Program-made: the position numbers and the translations under genes | Shown here: in pieces, positions 33,266 through 45,712 of the stretch | Numbering within the stretch: position 1 is the first letter of the stretch | Layout of the letters: each line of letters opens with the position of its first letter | Source of the DNA: Tubulanus polymorphus | Lineage: Eukaryota > Nemertea > Palaeonemertea > Tubulaniformes > Tubulanidae | Assembly: GCF_964204645.1 (NCBI RefSeq) | Contig: NC_134029.1 | Coordinates: 14,686,850 to 14,750,849 of the forward strand | Reading direction: 5' to 3' | DNA length: 64,000 nt | Notes under the pieces: model-generated | The model's database searches: none | Seen by the model: only the letters and a program-made list of their open reading frames with translations | Told to the model about the DNA's origin: nothing

Positions 33266-35097
33266 AAAAGATACAATCTATGCATAGTATACTGTTACTA
33301 ATTACAGAGAATATCATGCAGGCGTGAAGTGGCCTAGTTTACAAAGTACAAATGGATTCTAAACAAGTGGATTCTTTTTAGTACATTCCTGCACATAATT
33401 GCCAATGAAAAGATTCATACGTTGTCAGCCAGTATCACCTTCTGAAGTCAAATTAAGCGCCTAAGATTTTAGTTTTAAATGAGATTCACTAATTATAATC
33501 CTACAAGTTAGAAAAACAAAATCTCTTACTTAAACCTAAATCGTAGGTGTGGGTGAAATTTCGTCTTTTCACCTGACAGCTAAATCCAATGCTACACTCG
33601 GCCTCAGCACGAGACCCTGCCACATTAGGGCAGTTGCACAGGTACATGCGCAACTTTACCAATTAGGTTGCTGGTATAATTGCTGAGGCAAATTTCATGG
33701 GAATAACCCAGGCTAAACGGTATATCTGATTGCTGATAATGGTGTGGAATTTTCCTCTCCTAAAGCATGTGGAATACTATCCTCTCTTTGTTACATTAAA
33801 TGTGGAAGCATTTTCTTTAATGTGATAATTTAAATTTCTCCCTACACATAAGTACAATGGAAAAAACGTTCACTTGCAGTGAGCTCACACAGTGAAATGC
33901 CAAATTTTGAGAATTTAAATTCAGTTCACAATGCATTTTCCATGACCAACTGGCCATGCCTATTACTCCTCAAGCCGCCCGAATCCACCCTGCACTTTTT
34001 TCATACGCTGCACGAAAATGGTTTTATTTGGATTTGAACCCAAAAGCTTATGATAAACTACACACCTAAGTCCTCAAAATACCGAACAGAAATCAACATC
34101 CTCCTACTTCAATTTTTCAAGTATTTCGAGTTCGAACATGACACATCTGAACGCTCACTTCAAATGAAAGTAAGTTTCAATGATATTCGGGGGGCCAAAA
34201 GGACACAATTTTTGTGGCCCACATCATTAAATCTTACATCATATGAAAGCCTTGACTATTTACTACAAAATAACACTAACTTGTAATGCATGGAAATAAA
34301 CAGTAAATGAGCTATTAGGTATCGGGATGAACTTGGATTTGGCCTTGAATTTTTTGAGGAGTAATTGACACTTCATAGTGCAATTCCTGAGTGCTAATGG
34401 GTTAAACAATTTCCCATAAACGACATCATATTTATCACCCTAAGGCTTATCATCATTAGAAAAATTTGGAAAAGTGTTGGATTCAAGATATTGCTCTCCC
34501 TTAATCTTTCATGTACCATAAAGGTCGTTTTTGTAATGAATTTAAGCTGTAGCCCTGTAGCCAACCAATGGTTTTCTGTTGAAATGTCAGGTGCGTATAC
34601 ATTGGGAAGAGATCTCTAACCCAAATTCAAGCTTTTAGTAAGCGTTTATTTACTTAATGGCGTGACACGCAATTGATAGTTGTCTTCCTGGATCGGTACA
34701 GTCCAATTAAAATCTTAATATCGGTCTTGATATATGCAGGCACTACTATATATTTCACGACAAAAGGGATCTTTGCAATGGTGATGTTAAATGAACAGAT
34801 TGGGGGTGAATTTAGGCTGCAAAAGTCTTCATTGACTGATTATCTATTATTCATGTATGGAATAACGCTGATTTGCTTTGTATGTTCATGTAGTACCCAG
34901 ATTATTTTGATGGATGGGGATAGGAACTGGTAAGAAACTCTGCCCCCGCAAATGCTTAAATATTCTGGTCTTTTTTTCCAATAATCTCGACAAAATTCCG
35001 TGGAATGATGTTTAAACACAGGCAAAGTATCGCTAAATTCATCTCCTTTTTTAAGTGGTAAAACCCTTCACTTAAAATTTCTTTTCTAATATTTCAG
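33266..35097. other. Intron 6, right part
   Basis: AT-rich, no gene or element recognised. Frames at 34050-34286 and 34673-34933 lack domain signal. Confidence 0.5.
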
Positions 35098-35262
35098 AAT
35101 CCAAGCCTTTCTAGCAGTGCATCATCAACTTATGGTGATTCTCATGCTACCTCTCCCATATTCAGTGAATGCTGTGATTCTTCATTTAACATTGTCAGCG
35201 ATCAGAGTACTGCTAGACCTGGATGTATCATTGAACTAGATGCTATATCCGATGCTTGTCAG
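35098..35262 (+). CDS. DMXL: DMXL / Rabconnectin-3 alpha, exon 7
   Basis: Acceptor TAATATTTCAG, donor GTATTGAA; 55 codons in phase 0 at both ends. It encodes a serine-rich start, then FNIVSDQSTARPGCIIELDA, a conserved DMXL motif. The Harbinger transposon starts 132 bp downstream, in the same intron-side sequence. Confidence 0.95.
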
Positions 35263-35593
35263 GTATTGAATAATTGTCATTAACTAACATTAACCTATGT
35301 CACTATTCAGTAAATACCATTCGCAACATTTGAAATAACATATAGTGCTGTTATTCCCCTAATGTTCTAGTGACCACATTTAATCTTGTTCTTGGGCCGG
35401 TTGCTCAAAATTTGGTTAACTTTAACAAGTCGTTAAGCTTAACGACTCTTTTAAGTTCCTAACGACTCGTTAGTTAACATCCGCATTAAAAAGTGTTGCT
35501 CAAACGACCGTTAGAGGAACCGTTAGCTAACGACAGTTTAGGAACTTTAACGAGTCGTTTAAGTTCCTTAACCAGTCGTTAGTTGATTCCAAG

Positions 35594-36088
35594 ATGGCTA
35601 CCGCTTCAAACTTAAGTGAGAATGCTCCTCATAATATGTGCTTGAAAAGGAAGAGGAAGACTAATTTCTCATCACAAGAGATCGCACTATTGCGCAATTT
35701 GGTTGAAGAAAATTATCACACCATTCACAGTGGCTTTAATAACAAATTAGACCACAAAAAGAACATCGAAATATGGAAAGAAATCGGCAGTAAGGTATCA
35801 GCGTTTGGTGTTGAGGTGAGGTCAGCGGAGGAAGTTAGGGAGAAGTGGCGACAGTTAAATACAAACGCTAAGCAGGAGAAATCGGGATACAAAAAGGGCA
35901 TCAAGAAAACTGGTGGAGGTCCCCCACCACAAGAAATCTCGGAAATTAGCCAGGCAATCTTGAAGATCCAAGATGGAAACCTTTCTTTCACTGGGATTGA
36001 AGGAACAATTAATCTAGACTCTTTTCAACTAGAAGATGGTGTCAATGATGAGAGTATGTATATTTTTAATTCAACAAGAGTATATTGA
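35594..36088 (+). CDS. Harbinger Myb/SANT-like protein
   Basis: 164 codons. In Harbinger elements this partner protein binds the element's ends and helps bring the transposase into the nucleus. A basic KRKRKTNFS opening leads into a trihelix-type Myb/SANT-like domain (residues about 20-95), with aromatic/hydrophobic spacing ending REKWRQLNTNAKQEKSGYKK and then the typical TGGGPPP. The ATG at 35594 follows the repeat-rich left end directly. The frame runs into a stop after an apparent GTATGTAT donor at about 36055, so the true product probably continues in a second exon (next entry). This part has no stops. Confidence 0.8.
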   Translation: MATASNLSENAPHNMCLKRKRKTNFSSQEIALLRNLVEENYHTIHSGFNNKLDHKKNIEIWKEIGSKVSAFGVEVRSAEEVREKWRQLNTNAKQEKSGYKKGIKKTGGGPPPQEISEISQAILKIQDGNLSFTGIEGTINLDSFQLEDGVNDESMYIFNSTRVY

Positions 36089-36704
36089 TATCTAAAAGAT
36101 TTATTGCATTCAGACCATAAATATGATTTTTCGGTTCGGTTAGTTGAACTGTCTGCTTTTGTTTACATTTGTACGGGATTCTTTACAAATGATGTCATAG
36201 GTCAGGGTCAAACTAATGCATAATTAATGAGATTACATACCATAGAGTAGTCCTTGAATTGGAGCTTAATCCCACTATGTGAACACAGTTTACAAGACGG
36301 GTCACCTTATTCAAATACATTTTCATCCCGGTGCAGTGTTAAAACTCTCGGGAGGAATATTCAAAATGCAGTTAGGCCTAGTTGAACTATTGAAGTATTT
36401 CATCGCGCGTGTACACCAGGCTACACCGCTCCACAAAAAGCTCTAAACCTGGAAAGCTAATTACCAGTACCGAAAGTTTGGAACGTGAGGAAATATAACC
36501 GACGCGTTCGGGCCGCCATCGGCGGGTCGGATGGTTCATCTTTATCGCCCTTTACCTCTGGCCTGTTTCGGAAAAGCTCAATTGTTTTCATAAATCACCT
36601 TGACCTGGCTGGTCATCTTATTTTCTTGTATTTTTTCTCATTAGAAATTTCATTAAAGACTGGGTAGGCCTAGTCGCGTTCTATAGACCCAAGAGGAGGA
36701 AATA

Positions 36705-37144
36705 ATCAAACTTTTACAGTTTCAGCTGAAGTAGGCCCTGAAGAAGAAGTAATTAATGATGTTGAAGTTGAGTTAGTTCCACAGCCTAAGAAGATACCCC
36801 AACAGTCAACTCCAGCAGAAAGAGGCGCCGCGCCGATCAAGATATACCACAGATGATCGTCTCCAATTACATTGCCAGATGAAATTGTAAACCCAATAGA
36901 CCCATGAACTGAACAAATTCTTCATTCTAGAGGCTACCAGCTAAAATAAGTTGTGTATGACTCATTTACCATTTAAGGTGCTAGAAGCTGACAAAGAGCG
37001 CATCGCACTGTAATCGGCGAAAATTAAACTGGAAATGGAGAAACTGCAGGTAGAAATCGTAATCTTGAAGAGGCAAAATAATATTCTGGATATCACCGAA
37101 TTGTCACTCGAGCAGCTAAGTGAACTAATTGGAAAAGAACAATA
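36705..37144 (+). pseudogene. Harbinger Myb-like protein, C-terminal part (decayed)
   Basis: After an acceptor-like TTTTACAG at about 36719 the sequence reads an acidic stretch (SAEVGPEEEVINDVEVELVP). Further on is a coiled-coil-like segment, 36976-37144 (KIKLEMEKLQVEIVILKRQN then LSLEQLSELIGKEQ and TAA). In-frame stops near 36853 and 37010 break it. A coiled coil at the C terminus is normal for these partner proteins. Confidence 0.55.
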
Positions 37145-37368
37145 ATTGAAAGGAAGTTTTAAATTAATTAATTGAAAAATATTTATTGTTATTGTTATAT
37201 TCTTAAATTAGTAAATAAAGGCTACATTATCCAATGGAAATCTCTTTATGCAAAAAATGTATTGGCAAGATCGTCCCTGTAAAGTGTTCCCTGACGATCA
37301 TTCCCATTATAAGGTTCAACTTCTACTTCCTCTTCTATAGCTTCCATTGGTTCCAACACCGGTTCGTT

Positions 37369-39521
37369 CTATTCTATTGCAATGTTGTGTAGGATCATTG
37401 CAGTGACAACAACTCTCGATGCACGTTCGGGTGAAATTCTGAGCTCCTCGTGTAAAACATGGAAACGTCTCTTTAGTACACCAAAAACCCGCTCGATCGT
37501 TACGCGTGTGCTCTTTTGACTCCGATTATAATTTCTCTGGGGTTGGTTTGCCGGATTGAGGTAAGGGGTCAAGATATGGACGGCACGCATACCCGCTATC
37601 ACAAAGAATTATATCATTATGAACTGGCTGGGCCTCTATCCATCTACAATAGAGGAATCATTAAAATAACTATAAGGTTTAGTAATCATGTCGTGGGTCT
37701 CAGATGGCAGAAACATACCTACTTAAACCTGAAGATCTGAATATGTGGCTATCGTGTACTTCCCAGCCATCTTGCAACAACGTTAATAAATAACAATAAA
37801 ACGAACTATAAACAAAGAATGGAAAATGTATGAATGACTATTACTTGAAATTAGGGATGTTCAAGGTAAAAAGGAGCAATATTTTTTCATTTTCAGTGTC
37901 TTAAGAATAGAAAGAGATACTAGAGATTAAATCGGCTTCCCAGCTTTTTAGGCCTTTTGTAAAATGTCATTCTTTATTAAGATGTTATTGGCGAAATTTG
38001 TACTTGTGAATGATGGAAAAATGGCTTGTTATAATAATTTCTATCAGTCCGATTGATAATTAATCAATTAAATCTAGTAGACATATATTTCTCCAGAGAA
38101 TGAATTACCACAAAAATGATTCCCTGATTTGAATATATTCGGAGCTACCCTTCATCGGACATAGGAGTATTGTGAGTGTTGAGTAGGAAGTGATATGAAT
38201 TACCAGTACACCAGAACCGGCAATCCGGCTAGTGCCCACTCATTTCAAAAATAAGTATATCAAATCATCATTCAATCTTCCAGGGCAACCGTAAGTTTTA
38301 CCACATATTAATTACGAGGCCGCTTACTTACGGGTACTATCACTTATTCCTTGCCCATTCAAACTGTGGAAATTTTTTCTGTTGACATTTGTATGTTCAT
38401 TTGGGCCTCCGGGTGACTGGACGTATTGGCCCCACTCCGCGCCACCGCGCGGGATTTACGCGAAGCAGCAAACACAAACATGGCCACTCTCTGAATTTTC
38501 GATGATAGAAATCGTGTGTGCATTTCAATTATTTCGGCTGTTAGAGTTTTAAGGCACAATATAAGTTGATGATGTGATATGGGGATGTTAATTAATGATA
38601 ATTCCGCAGTGAAGCTAGTCACGAACGGTGCCGATTGAGTGTACAGCTGCCAAAAACACTGAAATGTGCGTAGTTGCGTAACTATTTGCAGTGAATTGCA
38701 GACGAAACATGAAGCCTTAACGGCCATTTAAAAAAAAATTATACCAATCGCAATTGTAAAATAAAAATCAGATAGGACCTAAGTTAAAATTCTGGCCATT
38801 TCTAAAATGTTATTACTAATTTTTAGTCAGTGCCGAACGTTAAGTTGTCCAACAATAATGAGGGGTGGTAGGTAGTCATGCAATTCAAGTCATCATTTAT
38901 TACACGTTACTTCCCAGTTGTTGAAAATCTCGCGAGTCCTGGACCAAACCCCATTGAACAATGTGATCTGTGTGCTGGTCACAAATGCACACAGATCACA
39001 GTACCCACAGCTTTCATATATCAATCCAAATATTTAGAGTGTCTTTCTTCCTGGATTCGAACATGTGTACAATCAACCTCTCCGATGACTCTGGGAAACC
39101 CAGCCATCTGGTAAAATCCGTCCCTCGACTTTTTCTTCTCTTCCTCAGTCATTGGCCAACGAATAAATCTAGACATTATCTCCTGACTTGTCATTAGTTC
39201 ACAAAATTGATGAATACATCTAGATACTGTCAACTTGTGAACTTTAAATGTATCTCCGATCACGGCCATAAATGCCCCACTCCCTAGAAAGCGCAGCGAT
39301 ATTAAGACGATTTCTTGGGCACTCAGTGCTTGATTTCTTTTTGTTTCCCTTTGCAAGCCATCTTCAATTAACACTGTTATTTATTCGATTCCCTGTCTGT
39401 CGAATCGATATTTTTTTCGCAGTTCCTCACCTGGCAGCTCAAGCTCGAGTATAGGTGGCCGTTGTCTACGATTCAAAACTAAATTATCATAATGTTCACC
39501 CAAAAAAAGTTGTCGCGCCAT
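37369..39521 (-). pseudogene. Harbinger transposase (HARBI1-like), broken
   Basis: The transposase would cut and rejoin the element. It starts at an ATG at 39519-39521 (MARQLFLGEHYDN), continues ELRKKYRFDRQGIE and then hits an early TAA near 39382. The next part, 39374-39021, carries LRFLGSGAFMAVIGDTF, then VSRCIHQFCEL and VIGEVDCTHVRI, which includes the first catalytic Asp. A second catalytic region is recognisable but frameshifted near 38930. The C-terminal part with RVTIERVFGVLKRRF (catalytic Glu) is at 37369-37602. About 1.2 kb between (37740-38880) looks foreign or intronic. Not functional. Confidence 0.85.
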
Positions 39522-39798
39522 TTTCTATTGAAGTTAACGGTCACGTTAAGCAGTTAACGTGGCTACAGGAGGTTGTTTAAATTTAACAACTGGTTAAGGA
39601 TATTTAACGACACGATAACTTTTGAGCAACCGAACTTATTGTGTCGTTAAGAAATATCGACACGATAAGTGATTTAACGACACGTTAGGAGTTAACCAAC
39701 TTTTGAGCAACCAAACTTATTGTGTCGTTAAGAAATAACGACACGATGAGTGATTTAACGACACGTTAGGAGTTAACCAACTTTTGAGCAACCGGCCC

Positions 39799-40216
39799 CC
39801 TGTAGTCTGTTGTTAGAATTTCACTTCTCGTCTGACCTCTTCAACATTAAACGTAACTTGTTTACTAAAAAAACTTAATTAGTTCAGGGTCCTCTAGTGA
39901 CTTATTCGATCATAAGTCCATACATACAGGGATTGTTACGCTTGTTATCGGAGAACAACAGTAAGGTCATTTCATTGATATAAAACCCGACGAAAAGGTC
40001 TCTAACATGGGTTTCTACATAAAAGATTGTTTCAAAAACATTCTATCGGTATTTTTCCATATATTGAAAGTATCAAAATTTGTGGTTTGAATAACGTACC
40101 TTAGTAAATAAACGATTTTTGAATCCCTTAAACATGCAGTTTAAAGCTGATTACTGAACAATGATAAACACTTCCTGTTTTGATATTGTGAAATGATTCA
40201 CGGGCTAAAGACTGCA
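39799..40216. other. Intron 7 spacer between Harbinger and piggyBac
   Basis: AT-rich; no feature recognised. Confidence 0.6.
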
Positions 40217-41142
40217 TTAACCCTTTCAATACCACTTAGTGTCTCCGCTGCTGTACCGAGGGGAATTTAGGGGTTTATAGGGGTTCATTTGAAACTTCAT
40301 AGAAAAGTTACCAAGGTATCTGACACAGAAAATTTATATAGCATGTTGTTGATAACTTTTGGGCCAGCAATCTAGACATAGATAATTTGGATATAAGTGA
40401 ACTTGAGGTCAAGGTCACATACTCCAAGATGGCTGCCATGAAAAAATTCATGAAAAAGTTTCAGATAAACTGCTCTGTCTCCCAGCAAAATGCACTGATC
40501 TATTCAATTCCAACTGAAATTGCATACCATATATCCTTACTTTATGTAGTAAAAATTTCAAAGAAATAGAATAACTAAAAAATTTATTTTTCCACTCATT
40601 TACCAACTTCTCCAACGATATGTTGGAAGGCTGGTTGTAAGGGGTTTCATTGGGGTATAATTTCAGGCCTCAGAAAATTGTTACCTATGTATTTGACACT
40701 GATACATTGTATACCATTGTGTCGATAACCATTGGGCTTACAAATAAGACAAATTATTTGGATATATGTGACTTTGAGGATGGACAGTTTCTGGTTCTTC
40801 ATTATATTGTTATTAGTGTCCGTTGCCATGACAACCGTATCAACAGGGTCTGAAAAAATTATCACTGATTTCATTTTCATCATCAAAATCATAGCCGGCA
40901 CTAAAAACCTATTTTCTGACTAAGTCTCATCATCTGAACTGCTGCTGTCATATTCGTTGTCACTCAATTTGTACACTACCAAATTCCAAGTCACCAGCAT
41001 CACTGTCAGCATCATATACAAGCTGCTGAACCATTTCATCTAGCCAAATTGTTTTTTCCTGACTGTTGCCATCATGGATTTTATGCAGATGGCAGCACTG
41101 GCTGATACTAATAGATATGCCCTTCTAGAAGAAGGGTGAAGT

Positions 41143-41337
41143 TGTAACGAGGTCCTATTCTGCCTGTTCTACAGTAGAAGTTTCCTCCAAATATCGACTC
41201 CGAGAGCCCAAAAACCAGTAAAAAGGCGGACTAAAGATATTAACACAATCACCTATTTTTCTATATTTTTCAAGAGAGAGAGGGCAGCACCCTCCAGTTA
41301 CAACATAGAAGACAACTGATGGACATATTCCATCACA
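41143..41337 (-). repeat. Gypsy 1, 3' LTR
   Basis: 195-bp long terminal repeat, the partner of 45713-45908. On the plus strand it opens TGTAACGAGGTCC and closes CCATCACA. Confidence 0.95.
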
Positions 41338-41349
41338 CCATCCCCCTTC
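41338..41349 (-). other. Gypsy 1 polypurine tract
   Basis: On the minus strand GAAGGGGGATGG lies immediately before the 3' LTR, where plus-strand DNA synthesis is primed. Confidence 0.8.
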
Positions 41350-41917
41350 AACTTGTTCAACTCCTATTTGAACAGGAATGTATAGTCAAAATATCTACAC
41401 AAATTTAAACAATTATAGTCCTTATTTTACAATATTAAGCTCCAAACTTCTCGGCTCTGGATACAGCAGACATCTAACACGACACCTAACACTAGTAGTC
41501 ATTGTTTCGCATTCGGGTTGAATCTCAGTGATTATGATATATGCAGCTTTCGGTCCCCACTATTGGTTTGTGGTTCGTTTTCGGGGCTCACCTAAGTGTA
41601 GCGTCTAACCAAAAATATCTATACCATCAAAAGGTAGATACGGCCAATGGACGCCGCACTTGGCTTGCCCCTCCGCCACTGTTCCTCATCCTGGGAAGCT
41701 GAAAAATATAATCAAAAGAAAACGGAAAGAAACTGTTCACAATAGGGTATGCTACATCTGGGGGGTCACGTGTGGTAGTATTTGGACTGAATGGCTTTTT
41801 GTCACTATCATTACAAAGAATAAGCGACTCCAGGTGAACCATCGTTAGGTGCCGAAGGAAACACATTCAGACGCGATCTAACACACGGATTATTTCCCGA
41901 CAGACATAGTGCATGGC

Positions 41918-42720
41918 TTACATTTTGTAGTGTATCCCCACAAAATCAGAATCCGGGATATCTGGATGGTCGGCCTGTTGGAACCTGGCACGGAGGGCGA
42001 AGAGGTTAACCCGGTTGATGTTGTTTACCCGATTGTGGTCAACACGCCAGCAAGGAGGGACAGGGGTCTGTAGGTGTAAAAGGGGGACAGAAGGGTGCTT
42101 GCCCTTGAGTAGCGCCATAACGTCCGCAAACTCCTCTGTAGTTCCTGCCATAATCACTGGCATGGTTCATACCATGCGTGACCACAATCGCTCTTGCCCT
42201 AAAGGATACATGTGGGAGGTACTCCAACAAATCACCGAGTTGTTCACCAGGGTAGCAAATCGGAATCAGACTGCCGCTGGCCTTTAGCCCCGTAAACATT
42301 GAGTCTCACAGCAACACGATTGGTAAGTCCTCAACTGTCCTTTCTTTCAAGTCTTCAAGTTTTGGCCAGATGTGTGACGAGTCGCCACCACATTCGGCCA
42401 GGGCGTTCACTAGTCCCTGGCTGATGTACTCAAATGCTGCTGTGCTCATCTTCGGCCGAAAACAAATGCTGCTGTGCTCATCTTCGGCCGAAAACGTTGG
42501 GTCTTTTCATCTTGAGACCGGTTACTACCGCATCGGTTACTATGCGACCAGGATCTTCCACAAACGACTGTTCTACGGCAGAGTTATAAAGTCTGCCCAT
42601 CTTGGCTCTCAATTCGCTGAGGGTCTTGTCCTGTCTGTGAAGGGTGGAACAAACTATTTTCGAGACCTACCGTTTAAGGGTCTGTGTCGCCTCGTGGAGG
42701 CTAGATAACTGGTCTAGCTC
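41918..42720 (-). pseudogene. SGNH-hydrolase-like ORF of Gypsy 1 (broken)
   Basis: This lies after integrase and before the 3' LTR, where some LTR elements carry env or accessory genes. The minus strand first reads a possible helical stretch (LSELRAKMGRLYNSAVEQSF), then the domain. Block I is VLL-stop-DSMFTGL: the Gly of the GDS motif has become TGA. The body has ICYPGEQLGDLLEYLP, block III is AIVVTHGMNHA, and after a frameshift the end has DSDFVGIHY, matching the D-x-x-H block V. SGNH enzymes are esterases/lipases. A 32-bp tandem duplication at 42433-42496 lies near the front. Substrate and role are unknown. Confidence 0.6.
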
Positions 42721-42797
42721 GATACAGTCCATACTAGAAATGATAAATATTTCAAAACATGAGTTGGCTGCAACGACAAGACTAAATGGCGGGAATT

Positions 42798-43923
42798 TTA
42801 TTCATTCAGATACCCCATTTTCTGATGCCTTTGTGCCATTACTAGTCGATCACGAACAATGTTGTGTGACTTAGTGAGGCGGTCAGAGAGGTCCATGCTA
42901 TACTTAGTCCTTGGGTGGTGGTCCTCGGGCAAGCCTACGCTGATGTCGATTGGTAGTGACATTTCCTCGGCGTACATCAAGTAGAACGGCGTTTCAAGAG
43001 TGGAGTGCTGGACGCTTGAACGAAATGCCATCAAACACGCAGTTTTCACCTTTGTCCGAGTGGATGGATTCAGGGCAGCCATAACGGGTGACCCACTCGT
43101 TCACGAGGACATGTGCCACCACGGAGGCCTTTTCCGTGCGGATTGGCGGTGCATCTTGAGCGACTAGAATGTAGACGTTGACCCCATCTCCGGCCAAGAA
43201 CTCCCTAATTTCTGATAATTCGGGGTCATTTACTTGCGCCTCGATTATCTTGTTCCTGGACAAGCCAGTGGAGTGCGCTGTCAAATCGCCTTGATGCTTT
43301 GCAGTCACCTGGTGTATAGATGGACCAGTGTCACCACAAGTTGGGCAGTCCCCATGTGTCCTCCGTCTCTTATGGATGCGAGACAGGGCGTTTGCATTCA
43401 AATGTTTGCTTCCAGCTCGATGTTCGATCACGAAATCATATTCCGACAGGCGTTCAAGCCACCGAGCCACTTGACCCCCAGGGTTTTTGAAGGTTTCTAG
43501 CCACTCGAGTGCTGCGTGTTCTGTGCGAACTTTGAATTTCCTGCCTAATAAATGGTGGCAGAAATGATCAATCATGTCAACCAAGGCCAACATTTCGCGC
43601 CTGGTGGCACAGTAGTTCTCCCCTTCACCTTTCAGCGTGTGGCTACTGTACTCGATAACTCTCTCAGAACCATCGCATTGTAGCTGTGTCAGCACCCCTC
43701 CGATAGCCCAGTTAGAGGCGTCACAGTCCAAATTGAACTCTCCAGCGCCCTCTGAGAAATCTCGGAATGCCAGCATAGGGGAGCTGTTCAGCTTTTCTTT
43801 CAGTCCGTCAAACGCTAGTCCGTCAAACGATGTCCAGACGAATGGTTCATTTTTCCTCGTAAGACGGTGTAGCGGGGCTGTCAAGTCGGCGAAATCCTTG
43901 ATGAATTGCGAGTAATATGTCAC
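42798..43923 (-). pseudogene. Gypsy 1 RNase H and integrase (partly deleted)
   Basis: The minus strand from 43923 reads RNase H motifs (FNLDCDASNWAIGGVLTQL, YSSHTLKGEGENY, TEHAALEWL) and the tether RWLERLSEYDFVIEHRAGSK. It then jumps from the pre-integrase linker directly to the last part of the integrase core (VNEWVTRYGCPESIHSDKG), so the HHCC zinc finger and the first catalytic Asp are missing. After a frameshift near 43040, 43082-42798 gives the core's end (STLETPFYLMYAEEMSLPID). It cannot integrate DNA on its own. Confidence 0.88.
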
Positions 43924-44471
43924 AAGACCACAAGGAAACTACGCAGTTCGGTAACTGACGTCGGGGTCGGCCAATCTCTTGACTCTATCGCATTTGGCAC
44001 CGTCGGGATTATCGGGACCTGCCAGTATCCGCTGGTCAAATCGAGGGACGAGAACCAGGTTGCGCCAGATAAAGCCTCTAGGGTACTGTCTATTCTACCT
44101 AACGGGTGAGCGTCTTTGACTGTCGGGTCATTGAGTCGGCGGTAATCGCAGCATAGACGCAGGGAACCATCGGCCTTTTTCGCTAGAACTATTGGGCTTG
44201 ACCACGGGCTGGTGGATGGCCGGATCAAGTCTTGTTCTAAAAGCTCCTTGGTCGTCCCCTCAACAAAAGCTCTCCTACCAGGGGGTAGCCGACGGGGATG
44301 TTGTTTTATAGGTGGGTGGTAACCGGTGTCAATCTCGAATTCAAGCGAATCTGTTCGACCGATGTCAAAGTCTCCCATCGAGAATACTGACTTGTTCTCC
44401 CGCATGATGTCAACAAGCTGTGTTTTCATGTCAGTGGGGATTTCAAGCTGGTCGATTTTCAATTCTCTCAA
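43920..44471 (-). pseudogene. Gypsy 1 reverse transcriptase (core deleted)
   Basis: The N-terminal fingers and first palm motifs are present (IKQHPRRLPPGRRAF, SPWSSPIVLAKKADGSLRLC, SSLDLTSGYWQV with the first catalytic Asp). The sequence then skips to the thumb/connection (RDWPTPTSVTELRSF), losing the YxDD catalytic loop. Hence inactive. It continues nearly directly into the RNase H frame. Confidence 0.9.
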
Positions 44472-44501
44472 GAGGTCCTTGAATTCAGTATTGTCACCAC
44501 C

Positions 44502-45302
44502 CTACAGCTGGATTTTTGGAGTTGACGGGTTTTGAGCATGGTCGTCGACAGTCATGATGTCAACTGACTGTAGGGGGCAGAATAGACCAATAGTCTGGCC
44601 CCTGTCGACTCTACAAGCCTCATCCGAGAAGTAAGGTTGCCGAAACGGTATCTGCTTTGCCTCCGGTACCACCAGCGTTTTCCCAGTGCAGACATTATTC
44701 CGTCCACAGCTGCTGATCATCCCTGAGGTCGAATTATTATGAGCATAACTCCGTTTCATGTATCCATTTACCACCACCTCAGATCCAGCTGGAATGATTT
44801 GGCTCTTACCGATGAACACCCTGCAAGCACTCGCGCGTTTAGGGCTCTGGCGGACAGGCACCTCGCTGAGGCTTCCGAAGCAGAGCACTTTGTTACGGTA
44901 GTCTATGTTGCAGCCATATATCTCGAAGAAATCACATCCGAGTAAGCAGTCTTGGGCCAAATCCTCGCTGACGATCATGGGGACATGAAATTCTTAACTT
45001 CCAACTCTCAAACATACCACAGCTAACCCACGTAACTCCATTGGCCGACCGGTAGCTGTTGTCACGAGTCCTTCGATTGGCCTCAGTGCAGCGGCTTCAC
45101 CCGTTGGGCTACTAGAGTCCCATACTGAACCTCTAATGATGGTACAGGAGGCACCAGTGTCCAGGAGTACCGCTTTCGAACGGTCATTTACTATGGCATC
45201 ACAGAAAAGGCCCGAGGCGTGGAGCCTCACTGTTCCGATGTTTGTAACGAAGCTCGTCTGGGCTGGTTCTGTTCCTGTTGTTTGAACATTGGTGTCGCGC
45301 AA
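44502..45302 (-). pseudogene. Gypsy 1 aspartic protease
   Basis: The minus strand shows VLLDTGASCTIIRGS, with the catalytic DTGA, at about 45165, and CLLGCDFFEIYGCNIDYRN (the second, ILGxDF-type motif) after a frame change near 44985. It would cut the Gag-Pol polyprotein. It is followed by a linker into reverse transcriptase. No gag is found between it and the 5' LTR. Confidence 0.85.
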
Positions 45303-45690
45303 CTTGTGACAAATGTTTTCCGTGGCCGGACTGGGAGCCTCACTGTTCTCCGAAGGGTCACATCGATTTTCTTCTATACTTTGGGTATGTTGTGGTGGCC
45401 TAAGAGTGATGGTTCTAGTATGGGTGGTGACATAGGCCTAGATAAGGCCAAGGGCTCACACATATCATTCTCAACATCTGACATAATTACTATTCTTTTA
45501 TATAAATGACACAGAAAATACATGACCGCAAATAGATTTAGGGGAAACAGGCACTTAAATCATACTAAATATGACCTAGGAATTACGAAGTAGGTAACAA
45601 GTACGTAAAGTACACCGTAATTTACACAGCCTTAATGGAGAAAAAGGTGTTCACCGCTTCAACTCAATTTCAACTGGTTTTTTCACAATC

Positions 45691-45710
45691 AAATCCCACC
45701 GCTGCCACCT
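45691..45710 (-). other. Gypsy 1 primer-binding site (tRNA-Leu type)
   Basis: The plus strand reads AATCCCACCGCTGCCACC two bases from the 5' LTR. This is identical to the 3' end of common eukaryotic tRNA-Leu (without the final A), so tRNA-Leu is the likely primer for minus-strand DNA synthesis. Confidence 0.75.
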
Positions 45711-45712
45711 GA

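Larger units (their letters stand above)
35394..39798. mobile_element. PIF/Harbinger DNA transposon
   Basis: Terminal inverted repeats GGGCCGGTTGCTCAAAA (35394) and its complement (ending 39798). It carries the two-gene set of the superfamily: a Myb-like protein on + and a DDE transposase on -, reading towards each other. The left subterminal region (35415-35580) is packed with GTCGTTA/TAACGAC motifs. The right end has an 81-bp unit repeated (starts 39617, 39698, 39779), each restarting AACTTTTGAGCAACC. The expected 3-bp target duplication is not clear (CTT / CCT flanks). It sits in DMXL intron 7. Confidence 0.9.

Noticed and set aside
38359-38727. 122-codon minus-strand frame inside the Harbinger element
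   Set aside because: No similarity to Harbinger proteins; it lies in the foreign or intronic middle section.
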